The notes under the pieces were generated by a model. That model was given only the letters and a program-made list of their open reading frames with translations, did no database searches and was not told where the DNA came from. This document shows, in pieces, positions 54,991-63,595 of a stretch of DNA of 64,000 bases (within the stretch, counting starts at the first letter, position 1; each line of letters starts with the position of its first letter). The position numbers were made by a program, and so were the translations under genes. The DNA lies in assembly GCA_016722505.1 (NCBI GenBank), contig JADKJH010000001.1, forward strand, positions 1 through 64,000. Reading direction: 5' to 3'. The DNA comes from Holophagaceae bacterium (GTDB lineage Bacteria; Acidobacteriota; Holophagae; Holophagales; Holophagaceae).

Positions 54991-56382
54991 TCAAACAATT
55001 CGAAAGTGGTCCTTGAGGACGCAGCGCCGGCGTCTTGTGAAATGGATGGCGTTGGTCATCCCTTCACCCGTGGGAGATGCGATGGTGAAGGAAGTGGAGC
55101 CAGGCCCTTCGAAGCCGAGGCCGTTGAAGTTGGCTCCGTTCTTGACGAAGATCGAGCAATTCACGGCGCGGGCCATCTCGTCGAGGTGGTCGATGTTCTT
55201 GGAGTACATGCTCGCGGTGTGCCGGAAGCCATGCTCGGCCTTCACTGCGAGTTCGATGGCTTCGTGGACATCCCGGGCCCGGGTGAATCCGATCAAGGGC
55301 ATGAGCAGTTCAGCCTGGATGAAAGGGTGGTCGAAGGGCACGTCGGCGAAGATCAGGCGGGGGTCGCCCGTGAAGGAGATCCCTGCCGCGCGGAGGATGA
55401 CGCTCGCGTCCTTGCCGACGAAATCCTTGTTCGGGTGCCAACCGTCCACGACCAGTTTCGCCACCGTCGCGATTTCAGTTCCACGCAGCTCATAGGCCCC
55501 TGCGGCAACAATGGCCGCCTTCAAGCGATCTGCGATGGCCTCCACCGCGATCACTTCCTTTTCGCAGACGCAGACGATGTTGTTGTCAAACGAAGCGCCT
55601 GCGACGATGCCGCGGCCTGCCTGTTCCAGATCCGCGGTCTCATCCACCACCACGGGCGGATTGCCCGGTCCCGCGGCGATCACCTTTTTCCCCGAAGCGA
55701 AGGCGGCCTTCACCACCGCCGGCCCACCGGTCACCACCACCAACCGGATGCCCGGCGCGCGCATCAGCTCATTGGCGGATTCGATCGTGGGTTCCGAAAT
55801 ACAGCAAAGAAGATTGGCGGGGGCCCCTTCGGCCACCAGCAAGCGATTTATGAGATCGATGGTGAAGGCCGTGGTGCGCTTGGCGGATGGGTGCGCGTTG
55901 AAGACCACCGCATTGCCGCCGGAGATCATGCCGATCCCATTGTTGATGACGGATTCGGATGGGTTGGTGGAGGGCGTGATGGCGCCGATCACGCCCCACG
56001 GAGCCAATTCCTCGAGACAGAGCCCGTGCTGGCCGGAGACGGCCTCCGCCCGGAGGATTTCAGGGCCGGGAGTCTTGTTGATGACCAGCAGGTTTTTCTT
56101 GATCTTGTCCTCATGACGGCCCATTCCGGTCTCCTGGACCGCGATGCTCGCCAGTTCCTGCACGCGGAGCCGGAGACCTTCCCGAAGGCGCTGGATGATC
56201 TCCATCCGGCGCTCCAGGCCGATGGACCGGTAGGCCTGGAAGGCTTTCTCCGCGGCATGGATGGCCGAGCTGACATCGGGGAAGCAGCCCATCTGCGCCC
56301 CGGACGCAGCCACTTCGGCCCCCTCCAACTCGCGGAGGACGCGTTCAGCAATTCTCGAGACCAGGGCTCGATCGATTTCCAT
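54991..56382 (-). CDS. CoA-acylating aldehyde dehydrogenase (PduP/EutE-like)
   Basis: 463 residues. It starts with MEIDRALVSRIAERVLREL, an amphipathic helix like the PduP encapsulation peptide, then a variable linker. The catalytic domain has GVIGAITPSTNPSES, VVTGGPAVVKAAF and the nucleophile cysteine in FDNNIVCVCEKE (about residue 266). It oxidises acetaldehyde or a short aldehyde to acyl-CoA using NAD, inside the shell. It is the signature enzyme of a metabolosome. Confidence 0.93.
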   Translation of the reverse strand: MEIDRALVSRIAERVLRELEGAEVAASGAQMGCFPDVSSAIHAAEKAFQAYRSIGLERRMEIIQRLREGLRLRVQELASIAVQETGMGRHEDKIKKNLLVINKTPGPEILRAEAVSGQHGLCLEELAPWGVIGAITPSTNPSESVINNGIGMISGGNAVVFNAHPSAKRTTAFTIDLINRLLVAEGAPANLLCCISEPTIESANELMRAPGIRLVVVTGGPAVVKAAFASGKKVIAAGPGNPPVVVDETADLEQAGRGIVAGASFDNNIVCVCEKEVIAVEAIADRLKAAIVAAGAYELRGTEIATVAKLVVDGWHPNKDFVGKDASVILRAAGISFTGDPRLIFADVPFDHPFIQAELLMPLIGFTRARDVHEAIELAVKAEHGFRHTASMYSKNIDHLDEMARAVNCSIFVKNGANFNGLGFEGPGSTSFTIASPTGEGMTNAIHFTRRRRCVLKDHFRIV

Positions 56383-56408
56383 AACTGAGCCTCACCACAC
56401 GCACGCGT

Positions 56409-56699
56409 TCAGGATTTCTTGTAAACTTCCTCGCCGTCGAACTGGATGGCATCCACGATCCCGATGACGACAGCATCGACGGGGCGGCCTTCGCTCACGG
56501 GCGTCATCCGGGCGGAACTACCCTGGCAGACAATCACCCATTCGGAAGATCCGGCACCCACCGCATCCGAAGCCACGAGCGGATTGCCCTTGGCGGCGCC
56601 TTTCATATCCACTGGCTGGATCAGCAGCAACTTGTGGCCGACGATGCCGCTCACCTTCTGGCTCGCGACGACATCGCCCACCACCTTGGCGATCAACAT
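56409..56699 (-). CDS. BMC-P shell vertex protein, copy 3
   Basis: 96 residues: MLIAKVVGDVVASQKVSGIVG, KLLLIQPVD, NPLVASDAVGAGSSEWVIVCQG and VVIGIVDAI. A EutN/CcmL family member with a short charged C-terminal tail. Located between BMC-H and the dehydrogenase gene. Confidence 0.93.
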   Translation of the reverse strand: MLIAKVVGDVVASQKVSGIVGHKLLLIQPVDMKGAAKGNPLVASDAVGAGSSEWVIVCQGSSARMTPVSEGRPVDAVVIGIVDAIQFDGEEVYKKS

Positions 56700-56725
56700 G
56701 GCTGGACTCCAGAGAAACTAAAGGC

Positions 56726-57016
56726 TTAAGTGGTCGCGTTCGGGCGGCCCAGGGGAAGGACGGAGTCCACGTTCTCGTGGGGACGCGGAATGACATGCAC
56801 GGAGACAATCTCACCGACCTTCTGCGCGGCCAGGGAACCGGCTTCCACCGCGGCCTTCACAGCCGCCACATCGCCGCGGATGATGGCGGTGACATAGCCG
56901 CCGCCGATTTTCTCGTAGCCGACCAGTTGGACCCGGGCCGCCTTCATCATGGCGTCGCAGGCTTCCGTCATGGCCACAAAACCCTTGGTTTCGATCATGC
57001 CGAGCGCTTCACTCAT
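56726..57016 (-). CDS. BMC-H hexameric shell protein
   Basis: 96 residues: EALGMIETKGFVAMTEACDAM, VGYEKIGGGYVTAIIRGD with the pore-loop KIGGG, and HVIPRPHENVDSVLP. The only BMC-H in the window, so it probably makes most facets. Upstream ATG region has AGGGAGAAACC as ribosome-binding site. Confidence 0.95.
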   Translation of the reverse strand: MSEALGMIETKGFVAMTEACDAMMKAARVQLVGYEKIGGGYVTAIIRGDVAAVKAAVEAGSLAAQKVGEIVSVHVIPRPHENVDSVLPLGRPNATT

Positions 57017-57069
57017 TGGTTTCTCCCTTGGAGGTTGGGTGGCGATGCGCCACGAAAATTTTTAGATAC

Positions 57070-57711
57070 TCAGGCCTTGGTGCGGTAGGGACGGCCTTCG
57101 ATGGAATTGATCGCATTGATGGCGGCTTGCATGGCGCTGTCGATCTCGGATTCGCTGCCGGCCATCATCAGGCGCCCTACGGCGCCATAGGGCTTGAGAT
57201 CGATGAGGAAGACGTCGGCGGCCTTCTCGGCCTCGTTGGCAGCCAGCACGGCATAAGCTGCGGGGTCGCATTCAAAAAGGAACAGGGATTGGCCGGGAAG
57301 GATCATGTGGCCGTAGCGATTGCGGTTGATGATCTGCGCATGCATGGGTTCCACGGAGCGGATGACTTCGCAGGTGGCCACGTAGGGTGTCAGGCGGTCC
57401 TTCTCGGTGAGTCCGAAATTCCCGATGGCGGCCTCGCCGGCGGTGCGTACCTCCCCCTTGTCGAAGGCGTGGACTTCCAGCATGCCGAAGGTACGTTCCA
57501 CCACCTGGGCCGCGGGTTGCACCTTGGCGGCCTTCAGTGCCACGTCCGTCATTTTGTTGATGGCGATTCCGGGGGCGACTTCGATGTAGATGGAGGCCTG
57601 CTCCTTGAGGGGCGGGAAGCCCCGGGAACCGAGGCCCACGAAGGCCGCGAGCTGCGGCTGGAGGGAATCGATGAAGACGTAGGCCCTGAGAGTCAGCTTG
57701 TCATCGCTCAT
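57070..57711 (-). CDS. BMC-T tandem-domain shell protein, copy 2
   Basis: 213 residues from ATG 57711, one base after the deoC stop. Upstream in-frame sequence belongs to deoC. Features: LRAYVFIDSLQPQLAAFVG, IYIEVAPGIAINKMTDVALKA and a C-terminal LKPYGAVGRLMMAG-type domain. Diverged from copy 1; it may be of the gated double-disc type, but this needs a structure prediction. Confidence 0.9.
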   Translation of the reverse strand: MSDDKLTLRAYVFIDSLQPQLAAFVGLGSRGFPPLKEQASIYIEVAPGIAINKMTDVALKAAKVQPAAQVVERTFGMLEVHAFDKGEVRTAGEAAIGNFGLTEKDRLTPYVATCEVIRSVEPMHAQIINRNRYGHMILPGQSLFLFECDPAAYAVLAANEAEKAADVFLIDLKPYGAVGRLMMAGSESEIDSAMQAAINAINSIEGRPYRTKA

Positions 57712-57712
57712 G

Positions 57713-58491
57713 TCAGTACCCCTTCCCTTCGCCACCAGTGACGATGGCAATCCCTGAACTCGTCCCGATGCGCGTTGCGCCCGCGGCAATCATCTTCTTC
57801 GCATCCGCCATGGAACGCACACCGCCGGAGGCTTTCACACCCATTCTGGGGCCGACCGTCTTCCGCATGAGCGCGATATCGGCTTCGGTGGCGATGCTGC
57901 TTTTCACAAAGCCCGTGGAGGTTTTCACGAAGGTCGCGCCAGCCTTCTTGCAGATCTGGCAAGCGGTCACCTTTTCTTCGTCGGTGAGAAGGCCTGTCTC
58001 AAGAATCACCTTCGTGACCTTGTCCCGCGCGGCCTGGACCACGGCCCGGACATCCTTTTCCACCAGAAGCAGATCGCCGGACTTCAACGCCCCGATATTG
58101 ATCACCATGTCGATCTCGTCGGCCCCATTGGCGATGGCTTCCCGGGTTTCGTAGGCCTTGGAGCGGAAATCCATGGCCCCCAAAGGGAACCCCACGACGC
58201 AGCAGACCTTGACGCGAGAGCCCCGGAGCAGATCCCGGCAGCGGGACACCCAGGAGGAGGTGACGCACACGGAGAAGAACCCATACTGGCGAGCTTCCTT
58301 GCAGAGTCGTTCCACCTCGTCGGCCATTGCCTCCGGCTTGAGCAGGGTGTGGTCGATCATGCCCGCCAGTTCCGTGTCGATCCCACCCGGGGCGGGACTG
58401 GTTGAGCCGCGGAGGATTGCCCTGTGCCTTTGTTTCCGATGGCCTTCAGCACTTCCTGGGTGATCAGATCCACTAGTTTTTTTTCGTCCAT
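57713..58491 (-). CDS. deoC: BMC-associated deoxyribose-phosphate aldolase (one frameshift)
   Basis: From ATG 58491 the frame reads MDEKKLVDLITQEVLKAIG, a putative encapsulation helix, then a linker. A missing C in the run near 58390 shifts into the catalytic frame at ELAGMIDHTLLKP. The rest is DeoC: VCVTSSW, EIDMVINIGALKSG (Asp), VILETGLLTDEEK (Lys/Glu region), FVKTSTGF and the Schiff-base lysine in VKASGGVR. Repaired about 259 residues. It splits 2-deoxyribose 5-phosphate into glyceraldehyde 3-phosphate and acetaldehyde, which the neighbouring dehydrogenase could use. Confidence 0.9.
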
Positions 58492-58524
58492 TCCAACTCC
58501 GCCTAGGCTGTCAATCCCACGATA

Positions 58525-59031
58525 TCAGACGTCCCGTTCGATCTTGTCCACCCGTTTCTGGTGTCGTCCGCCCTCGAAAGGCGTGGCCAGCCAGGACAGG
58601 ACCATCGCATCCACGACCTCTGGAGGATTGGCTGTCGCTCCCAAAGTGAGCACATTCGCATCGTTGTGCTGCCGGGAATTCAGAATCGACTTCATGTCGT
58701 AGCAAAGGGCTGCGCGGATTTTGGGAAAACGGTTGCAGACCATGGATGAACCGATGCCTGCTCCATCGATCATGATCCCCTGGGCGCAATCGCCCCGCAG
58801 GACCGCCTGGGCCACGGCTTTGGCGAAATCCGGGTAATCGCAGGCTTCCTTCCCATGGCAGCCCACGTCCAAAACCACATAGCCCTTCCCTTCCAGCAAG
58901 GCACGCAACCGTTCCTTCAGTTCGAAGCCCCCATGGTCAGAGCCGATGGCGATGCGCTTCCCGTTGCCGCGCCGGGAGAGTACCTCCCGCACGACCTCGG
59001 TGACCAGCTTTTCGACCTTCTCGGGATCCAC
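58525..59031 (-). CDS. rpiB: BMC-associated RpiB/LacAB-family sugar-phosphate isomerase
   Basis: 168 residues. MDPEKVEKLVTEVVREVLSRRG is again an encapsulation-type helix, followed by RIAIGSDHGGFELKE, DYPDFAKAVA, GIMIDGAGIGSS, IRAALCYD and HNDANVLTLGA. In E. coli RpiB the general base is Cys in ICGTG; here the position is Asp (IDGAG), so the substrate or chemistry may differ. Probably the first gene of the operon; 59032-59195 upstream should hold the promoter. Confidence 0.88.
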   Translation of the reverse strand: MDPEKVEKLVTEVVREVLSRRGNGKRIAIGSDHGGFELKERLRALLEGKGYVVLDVGCHGKEACDYPDFAKAVAQAVLRGDCAQGIMIDGAGIGSSMVCNRFPKIRAALCYDMKSILNSRQHNDANVLTLGATANPPEVVDAMVLSWLATPFEGGRHQKRVDKIERDV

Positions 59032-59195
59032 GGGAATCCCTCCTGAAATTCAAGAAAAAAAGGCGCCGCCCCCCTATCGCATTCAAGGATGGCAGCCCGG
59101 ATCAAGCAATTTTGCGGAAAGTCCAGTCTTGTAAAAAATTTTGCTCGCCCTGAATAAATAATCTACCACATTCGTTTGGGGACAACCAATGGAAG

Positions 59196-59561
59196 GTGCA
59201 CCTCAGCCAGGGCACAGCCTTGTTCCGTCTGCCTGCATTGCGTTTCAATGGACAGTGGAGTCTCCCTTTGTGCATCACAGAAAAAATTCTGGCGGACCAT
59301 GAAGCGCGCAAGGACGCCAGCGGCGTGGCCTGGTTCACTCGGGAAGACATGAACCGCCTGGGCATCCAAGAGGCTTTGTTCACAACCATGCAGGACGTGC
59401 AGCACGATCTTCGGTTGAAACGCAGCGGCCAGGTGGTGGAAAGCGAGGGCTGCACCAACCGTTGGTCCATCCAAGACACCGATGCTGTCAGGGGGAACCC
59501 GCACTCGCAGCCTGGATCGCACGACACGATGCCGACCGCAGTACCGCGGCTAGCTCCTTGA
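59196..59561 (+). CDS. Small protein coupled to PlsC, unknown
   Basis: 121 residues from GTG 59196. The middle (VAWFTREDMNRLGIQEALFTTM and DVQHDLRLKRSG) looks protein-like but matches no family I know. Its TGA overlaps the plsC ATG (TGATG), which is the best evidence it is real. The N-terminus is uncertain: an ATG at 59189 in another frame has a GGGG site upstream, so a frameshift near the start is possible. Confidence 0.45.
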   Translation: MHLSQGTALFRLPALRFNGQWSLPLCITEKILADHEARKDASGVAWFTREDMNRLGIQEALFTTMQDVQHDLRLKRSGQVVESEGCTNRWSIQDTDAVRGNPHSQPGSHDTMPTAVPRLAP

Positions 59562-60307
59562 TGCGGAATTGGCGGCAGACTTTTTTTTGGGGCTGTTTCA
59601 CCTTTGCATGGACTCTGCTCACGGTGCCCCTCACCGTGCTAGGAATTCTGCTTGCTGTGCCATTTCTAGGGCCGCGCAAAGCCTTTTTCACCATCGGACC
59701 GCTTTGGGCCAGGCAGATGTTCTGGGTCTCGGGCATCACGCTGGATCGAAGAGGCTGGGAGGCCCTGCCTGAAGACATCCGCAGTACGCGCCAGCCAGTG
59801 ATTTTCATGAGCAATCATGAAAGCCAGATGGACCCACCGCTCCTGATCAGCGCCATTCCGGTGCCTGCGGTCTACATCGCGAAAAAGGAAGTCAAGCTCA
59901 TTCCCTTCGTGGGCTGGGCGGCCATGTGCGCTGGCGTGATCTGGATTGATCGCGGAAAACGCGATCGCGCGATTCAAAGCATTCAGGAAGCGGCCAACAA
60001 GATCCGACGCGGCCGCAATGTCGTGATTTTCGTGGAGGGCACCCGCACCCACACTGGCGAATTGCTGCCCTTCAAGAAAGGAGGCTTCCAGTTGGCCATG
60101 GATGCAGGGGTGCCCATCGTGCCTTTGGCCACCGTGGGCGGCTTTCAGACACTGCCAAGAGGCACGATTTTCGTGCGCCCCGGCCGCTACGTGGTGAGTT
60201 TTGGCGAACCCGTGGATACGGCTTCCTACACCAATAGGGAGGATCTCATGCAGGAGGTCCGCACCCGCATCGAGGCCCTCATCGCGGACGCGAGAAACCC
60301 TATTTGA
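59561..60307 (+). CDS. plsC: 1-acyl-sn-glycerol-3-phosphate acyltransferase
   Basis: 248 residues. One N-terminal membrane segment (WTLLTVPLTVLGILLAVPF), then acyltransferase block I NHESQMDPP (NHX4D), block III EGTRTHTGELLPFKKGGF and block IV VPIVPLATVGG. Makes phosphatidic acid at the inner membrane. The stop overlaps the convergent kinase gene by 8 bases. Confidence 0.92.
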   Translation: MRNWRQTFFWGCFTFAWTLLTVPLTVLGILLAVPFLGPRKAFFTIGPLWARQMFWVSGITLDRRGWEALPEDIRSTRQPVIFMSNHESQMDPPLLISAIPVPAVYIAKKEVKLIPFVGWAAMCAGVIWIDRGKRDRAIQSIQEAANKIRRGRNVVIFVEGTRTHTGELLPFKKGGFQLAMDAGVPIVPLATVGGFQTLPRGTIFVRPGRYVVSFGEPVDTASYTNREDLMQEVRTRIEALIADARNPI

Positions 60308-62858
60308 AGGCTGGATCCCTGCCCGCAACCTTGCGCTTGCCGGTGTGGAGGCGATCTGCGAATTCCACCAGCGGTTTGGCTTCGGTTTTCAACCCGAGTT
60401 TCGCCAGGGTCCGAGCCATGAAGTACAGATTCAACGATGTCACGCGTTTCTCGTTGTGGCGGCGGGTGCTCCAATCCACCGCTTGGCAGCGCTTAAGGAA
60501 GGGTCCGTAAATCGCAAGAGTGCCTTGGGCATCCTTGGAGACGGCTTTCACAAGGCCTTGCAGCAGCACCTGGTTGGAATGGTCCGGAGGCCAGGCAGAG
60601 GCTAGTTCCGCAACATCTTGATCCACAGTCGCCGCATCGCCGCGCTCATAGGCGCAATAGGCATCCAGGCTTTTCAATACCGTGGAACCTGGAGCCTCCT
60701 TCAGGCCCCTGGCGATGCGAGCTTCCGCCTCGGCTTCCCGGCCCATCCACAGAAGAGAATCCGCGGCAGTGACGTAGGCGAATTCCTTCGAAGGGTTCAG
60801 CACAATGGACCGGTCCGCATGGCTCAACCCTGCCTCCAACTCTCCATCATTTTGCAAGAGCACGGCATAGCGGTAATGGGCCTGCGGGTTGTCAGGATCA
60901 AGGCCCAGAGCTTTTTCGAAATAGCGGCGGGCGACAAGATGGTTTTCCTCGCCATCCAACCCCGCGAAAACATCCGCCAGAACGTTATAGGCCCGTGTGT
61001 CGCCTGGGTCCATGCGAATGGCTTCCAGGGCGGCCTTGCTGGCGCCATCCACATCCCCGCGGCGCAGTCTGATGGCGGAGAGCGCGCGAAAGGCCATCTC
61101 GTTGTGGGGATCCAGCTGGATGGCCTTGTCCGCATGGGCTTTTGCATCCGTGAACAGGACCTGGGCCTCGTCGAATTTGCCTTGGTTAAGGGACCTGGCG
61201 CTGCCCAATTCCGAAATGGTCCAGGCCATGGCGGCGTGGGCAGGCGCGTAGTCCGGCTCCAGGTCCAAAGCCTGTTGAAGCGTGGATTTGGCCAGCAGCA
61301 GGGAGTCGATCCCACCTTTGGTGAACAGGGAATTGCCTTTGATGAAGAGTTCCCGCGTGCGGGGATTCTTGGCCCGGTACCGGATGCCGCCATCGTCGCT
61401 GCTGAGCCCCATTTCCTTGGGCAGGCGGCGTTGCAGTTCGTCCTCGATATCGAGCAGTTTGGCCTCGGATCTCTCCACAGAAAACTGCTTCAGCACCGTG
61501 CCGGTGGCGCTGTCGAGAATGCGGATGCCCATGCGCACCCGGCCTTCCACACCTTGATAAGTCCCCTGCACCACCCACTCGGCATTCAGCACTTTGGCCA
61601 GCTGGCCGAAGGAGCGGAGTGGTTTCCCTGGAATCTCGCCAAGCTGATGCATGGCCTCGGTGACCCGCAACCGGTCCACCACCAGAATGTCTTCCCGCGC
61701 CACAAGGCCCGAGGCCATGGCGTCGGCAAAACTGCTGCTGAGCCAAGCCTGGGATTCATCGCCCGTGAGCATTTCCACCGGCAGGATCGCCACGATGCGG
61801 CGGCCCTTCGCGAAATCCGTCGTAGAGGCCAACCGCGCCATTCCAAGACCGCTTTCGGGTATGCGGGACCGCCACCATGCGTAGCCTCCGACCGCCGCAA
61901 GCACCACAGCGGCAGCGGATGCGATGGGCCAAAGGCGCCGGGACTTGCCGATGATGGGAACTCCAGCCGTGCGCATCTGCTCCGTGGGCACCCCAGAAAG
62001 GAAAGGCGTCATCTGGGTGGCCTGACCTTCCTGCAAGGCCTCCACCACCGCTTGAAGCGTTGGAAAACGATCTTCAGGCGCTTTCGCCATCATCCGCTCA
62101 ATCACCAAACCAAGATTCAGAGGCAGATCGGGCCGAGTGGCGCGCAAGGGCTCCGGTTGATCCTTCACAACGGCGAAGAGCGTCTCCACCAGAGACGCCT
62201 TGATGAAGGGATGCGCGCCAGTGGCCAGCTCATGGAGCACCACACCCAAGGAAAACTGGTCGCTGGAGGGCCCCACCGCCCAGCCGTTGGCCTGCTCGGG
62301 GCTCATGTAGGCCGGTGTGCCCTGGCTATAGCCCGGTGCCGTGCGTTCGATGAGCGTGGCGTGATGGCCTGTGGGGCCATTTACTGGAGTTGATGTCTGA
62401 TGCTGCGCGATGCCGAAATCCAGGATCTTCAAGACCCCTTCGGAATTCAGAACCAGGTTGTCGGGTTTGATGTCGCGATGAACAAGGCCTTTTTGATGGG
62501 CGTAGTGCAGCGCGGCCGCAGCCTGCATCGCGATGCTCCTAAGCCAGGCTCCTTCCGCCTGTTTCCCTCCGAAATGGCTCAGGGTCCGGCCGATGGCCAG
62601 TTCCATCGCGATGAAGGGAGTACCTTCCACCTCGCCCGCTTCATAGATGTGCGCGATGTTCGGATGATTAAGCTGGCAGGCCATCTTGGCTTCATGCAGG
62701 AGCGCACGATGCCTGACCTCGTCCGCATTGCGGAGGATCTTCAGGGCGACCTCGCGTTCCAAGCGCAGGTCCAAGGCCCGCCATACGGTCCCCATGGCCC
62801 CTTCGCCTAGCCGCTCGAGCAGGCGGTACGAACCGAATGTCTGAAGTTCAGTGTTCAA
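60300..62858 (-). CDS. Ser/Thr protein kinase with TPR repeats
   Basis: About 852 residues from TTG 62858, preferred because longer forms overlap the preceding gene and the kinase starts YRLLERLGEGAMG right after. Hanks motifs: VALKIL lysine, VHRDIKPDN (about residue 126), LDFGIAQ and a GTPAYMSPEQA activation segment. A membrane helix near residue 325 (ASAAAVVLAAVGGYAW) is followed by a TolB-like periplasmic domain (VAILPVEML) and six or so TPRs. Likely a transmembrane signalling kinase; ligand unknown. Confidence 0.9.
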   Translation of the reverse strand: MNTELQTFGSYRLLERLGEGAMGTVWRALDLRLEREVALKILRNADEVRHRALLHEAKMACQLNHPNIAHIYEAGEVEGTPFIAMELAIGRTLSHFGGKQAEGAWLRSIAMQAAAALHYAHQKGLVHRDIKPDNLVLNSEGVLKILDFGIAQHQTSTPVNGPTGHHATLIERTAPGYSQGTPAYMSPEQANGWAVGPSSDQFSLGVVLHELATGAHPFIKASLVETLFAVVKDQPEPLRATRPDLPLNLGLVIERMMAKAPEDRFPTLQAVVEALQEGQATQMTPFLSGVPTEQMRTAGVPIIGKSRRLWPIASAAAVVLAAVGGYAWWRSRIPESGLGMARLASTTDFAKGRRIVAILPVEMLTGDESQAWLSSSFADAMASGLVAREDILVVDRLRVTEAMHQLGEIPGKPLRSFGQLAKVLNAEWVVQGTYQGVEGRVRMGIRILDSATGTVLKQFSVERSEAKLLDIEDELQRRLPKEMGLSSDDGGIRYRAKNPRTRELFIKGNSLFTKGGIDSLLLAKSTLQQALDLEPDYAPAHAAMAWTISELGSARSLNQGKFDEAQVLFTDAKAHADKAIQLDPHNEMAFRALSAIRLRRGDVDGASKAALEAIRMDPGDTRAYNVLADVFAGLDGEENHLVARRYFEKALGLDPDNPQAHYRYAVLLQNDGELEAGLSHADRSIVLNPSKEFAYVTAADSLLWMGREAEAEARIARGLKEAPGSTVLKSLDAYCAYERGDAATVDQDVAELASAWPPDHSNQVLLQGLVKAVSKDAQGTLAIYGPFLKRCQAVDWSTRRHNEKRVTSLNLYFMARTLAKLGLKTEAKPLVEFADRLHTGKRKVAGRDPAFK

Positions 62859-62913
62859 ACAGGAATCCGAAAAGATTGAGTATAAGGGACGAGGGAAGCC
62901 TAAGAGTGTGTCC

Positions 62914-63510
62914 TCAGAACCGGAATGCCACACCCAAGGATGTATGGCTCAGATCGGCATCATGGAAATCGCGCCGAGAATTCGGCAACGAGGTCAGCAT
63001 TTGCTTAGCCTCGATCCCAACGTGGCTGTTGATATGGAAGAGAAATCCCAAGGACAGGACAAAAGCCAGTTTTTCTCCATATCCATCGTCCACATAGATG
63101 ACGTCGGAACCAGGGGCGTAGGTATGTGAAATGCTCTGATACCAATGCGCTCCACCAACCCCAACGAGGAAATCCACCCCCGGATTCCGCGATGGCCCCA
63201 TCTTGATCAGCCAGTCATAGCCGACATAGCGGGTATCTGCGCTGATGGATTGGACTTCGCCATAAACAGTGCGGTTCTTTCCATCGAAATGGCCGATCTC
63301 CACGCGCAAGCGGCCTTCCACATCCTCTCCTTGGCGGAAATAGAACGGGATGCCGATGTTGTAGCCGGTCTTATAGAGGCTCCCGGCTGTGTCTGTGGGG
63401 AGCATCATCTGGATATTCAGCCCGAAGCGGCTGGAGACCGGCCCGTCATGGTTCTGAGCTGACAGGATGCTGGCGGCGGTGAACAAAAGGATGGGCATAG
63501 CTTTTTGCAT
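62914..63510 (-). CDS. Outer-membrane beta-barrel protein, unknown
   Basis: 198 residues from ATG 63510. Signal peptide MPILLFTAASILSAQ, then alternating hydrophobic strands with aromatic residues and terminal LGVAFRF, whose final Phe is typical of Bam substrates. Resembles small 8-strand OmpW/OprF-type barrels but I cannot name a family. A few-base overlap downstream with the kinase leader suggests a common transcript. Confidence 0.6.
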   Translation of the reverse strand: MQKAMPILLFTAASILSAQNHDGPVSSRFGLNIQMMLPTDTAGSLYKTGYNIGIPFYFRQGEDVEGRLRVEIGHFDGKNRTVYGEVQSISADTRYVGYDWLIKMGPSRNPGVDFLVGVGGAHWYQSISHTYAPGSDVIYVDDGYGEKLAFVLSLGFLFHINSHVGIEAKQMLTSLPNSRRDFHDADLSHTSLGVAFRF

Positions 63511-63595
63511 GGCATCTCCAGGAGATCTACAGGCCCATACGAGCACCTTCAGGCTATTCATGCAACCGGGAGACCACCCTGGGAACCAACAATGG

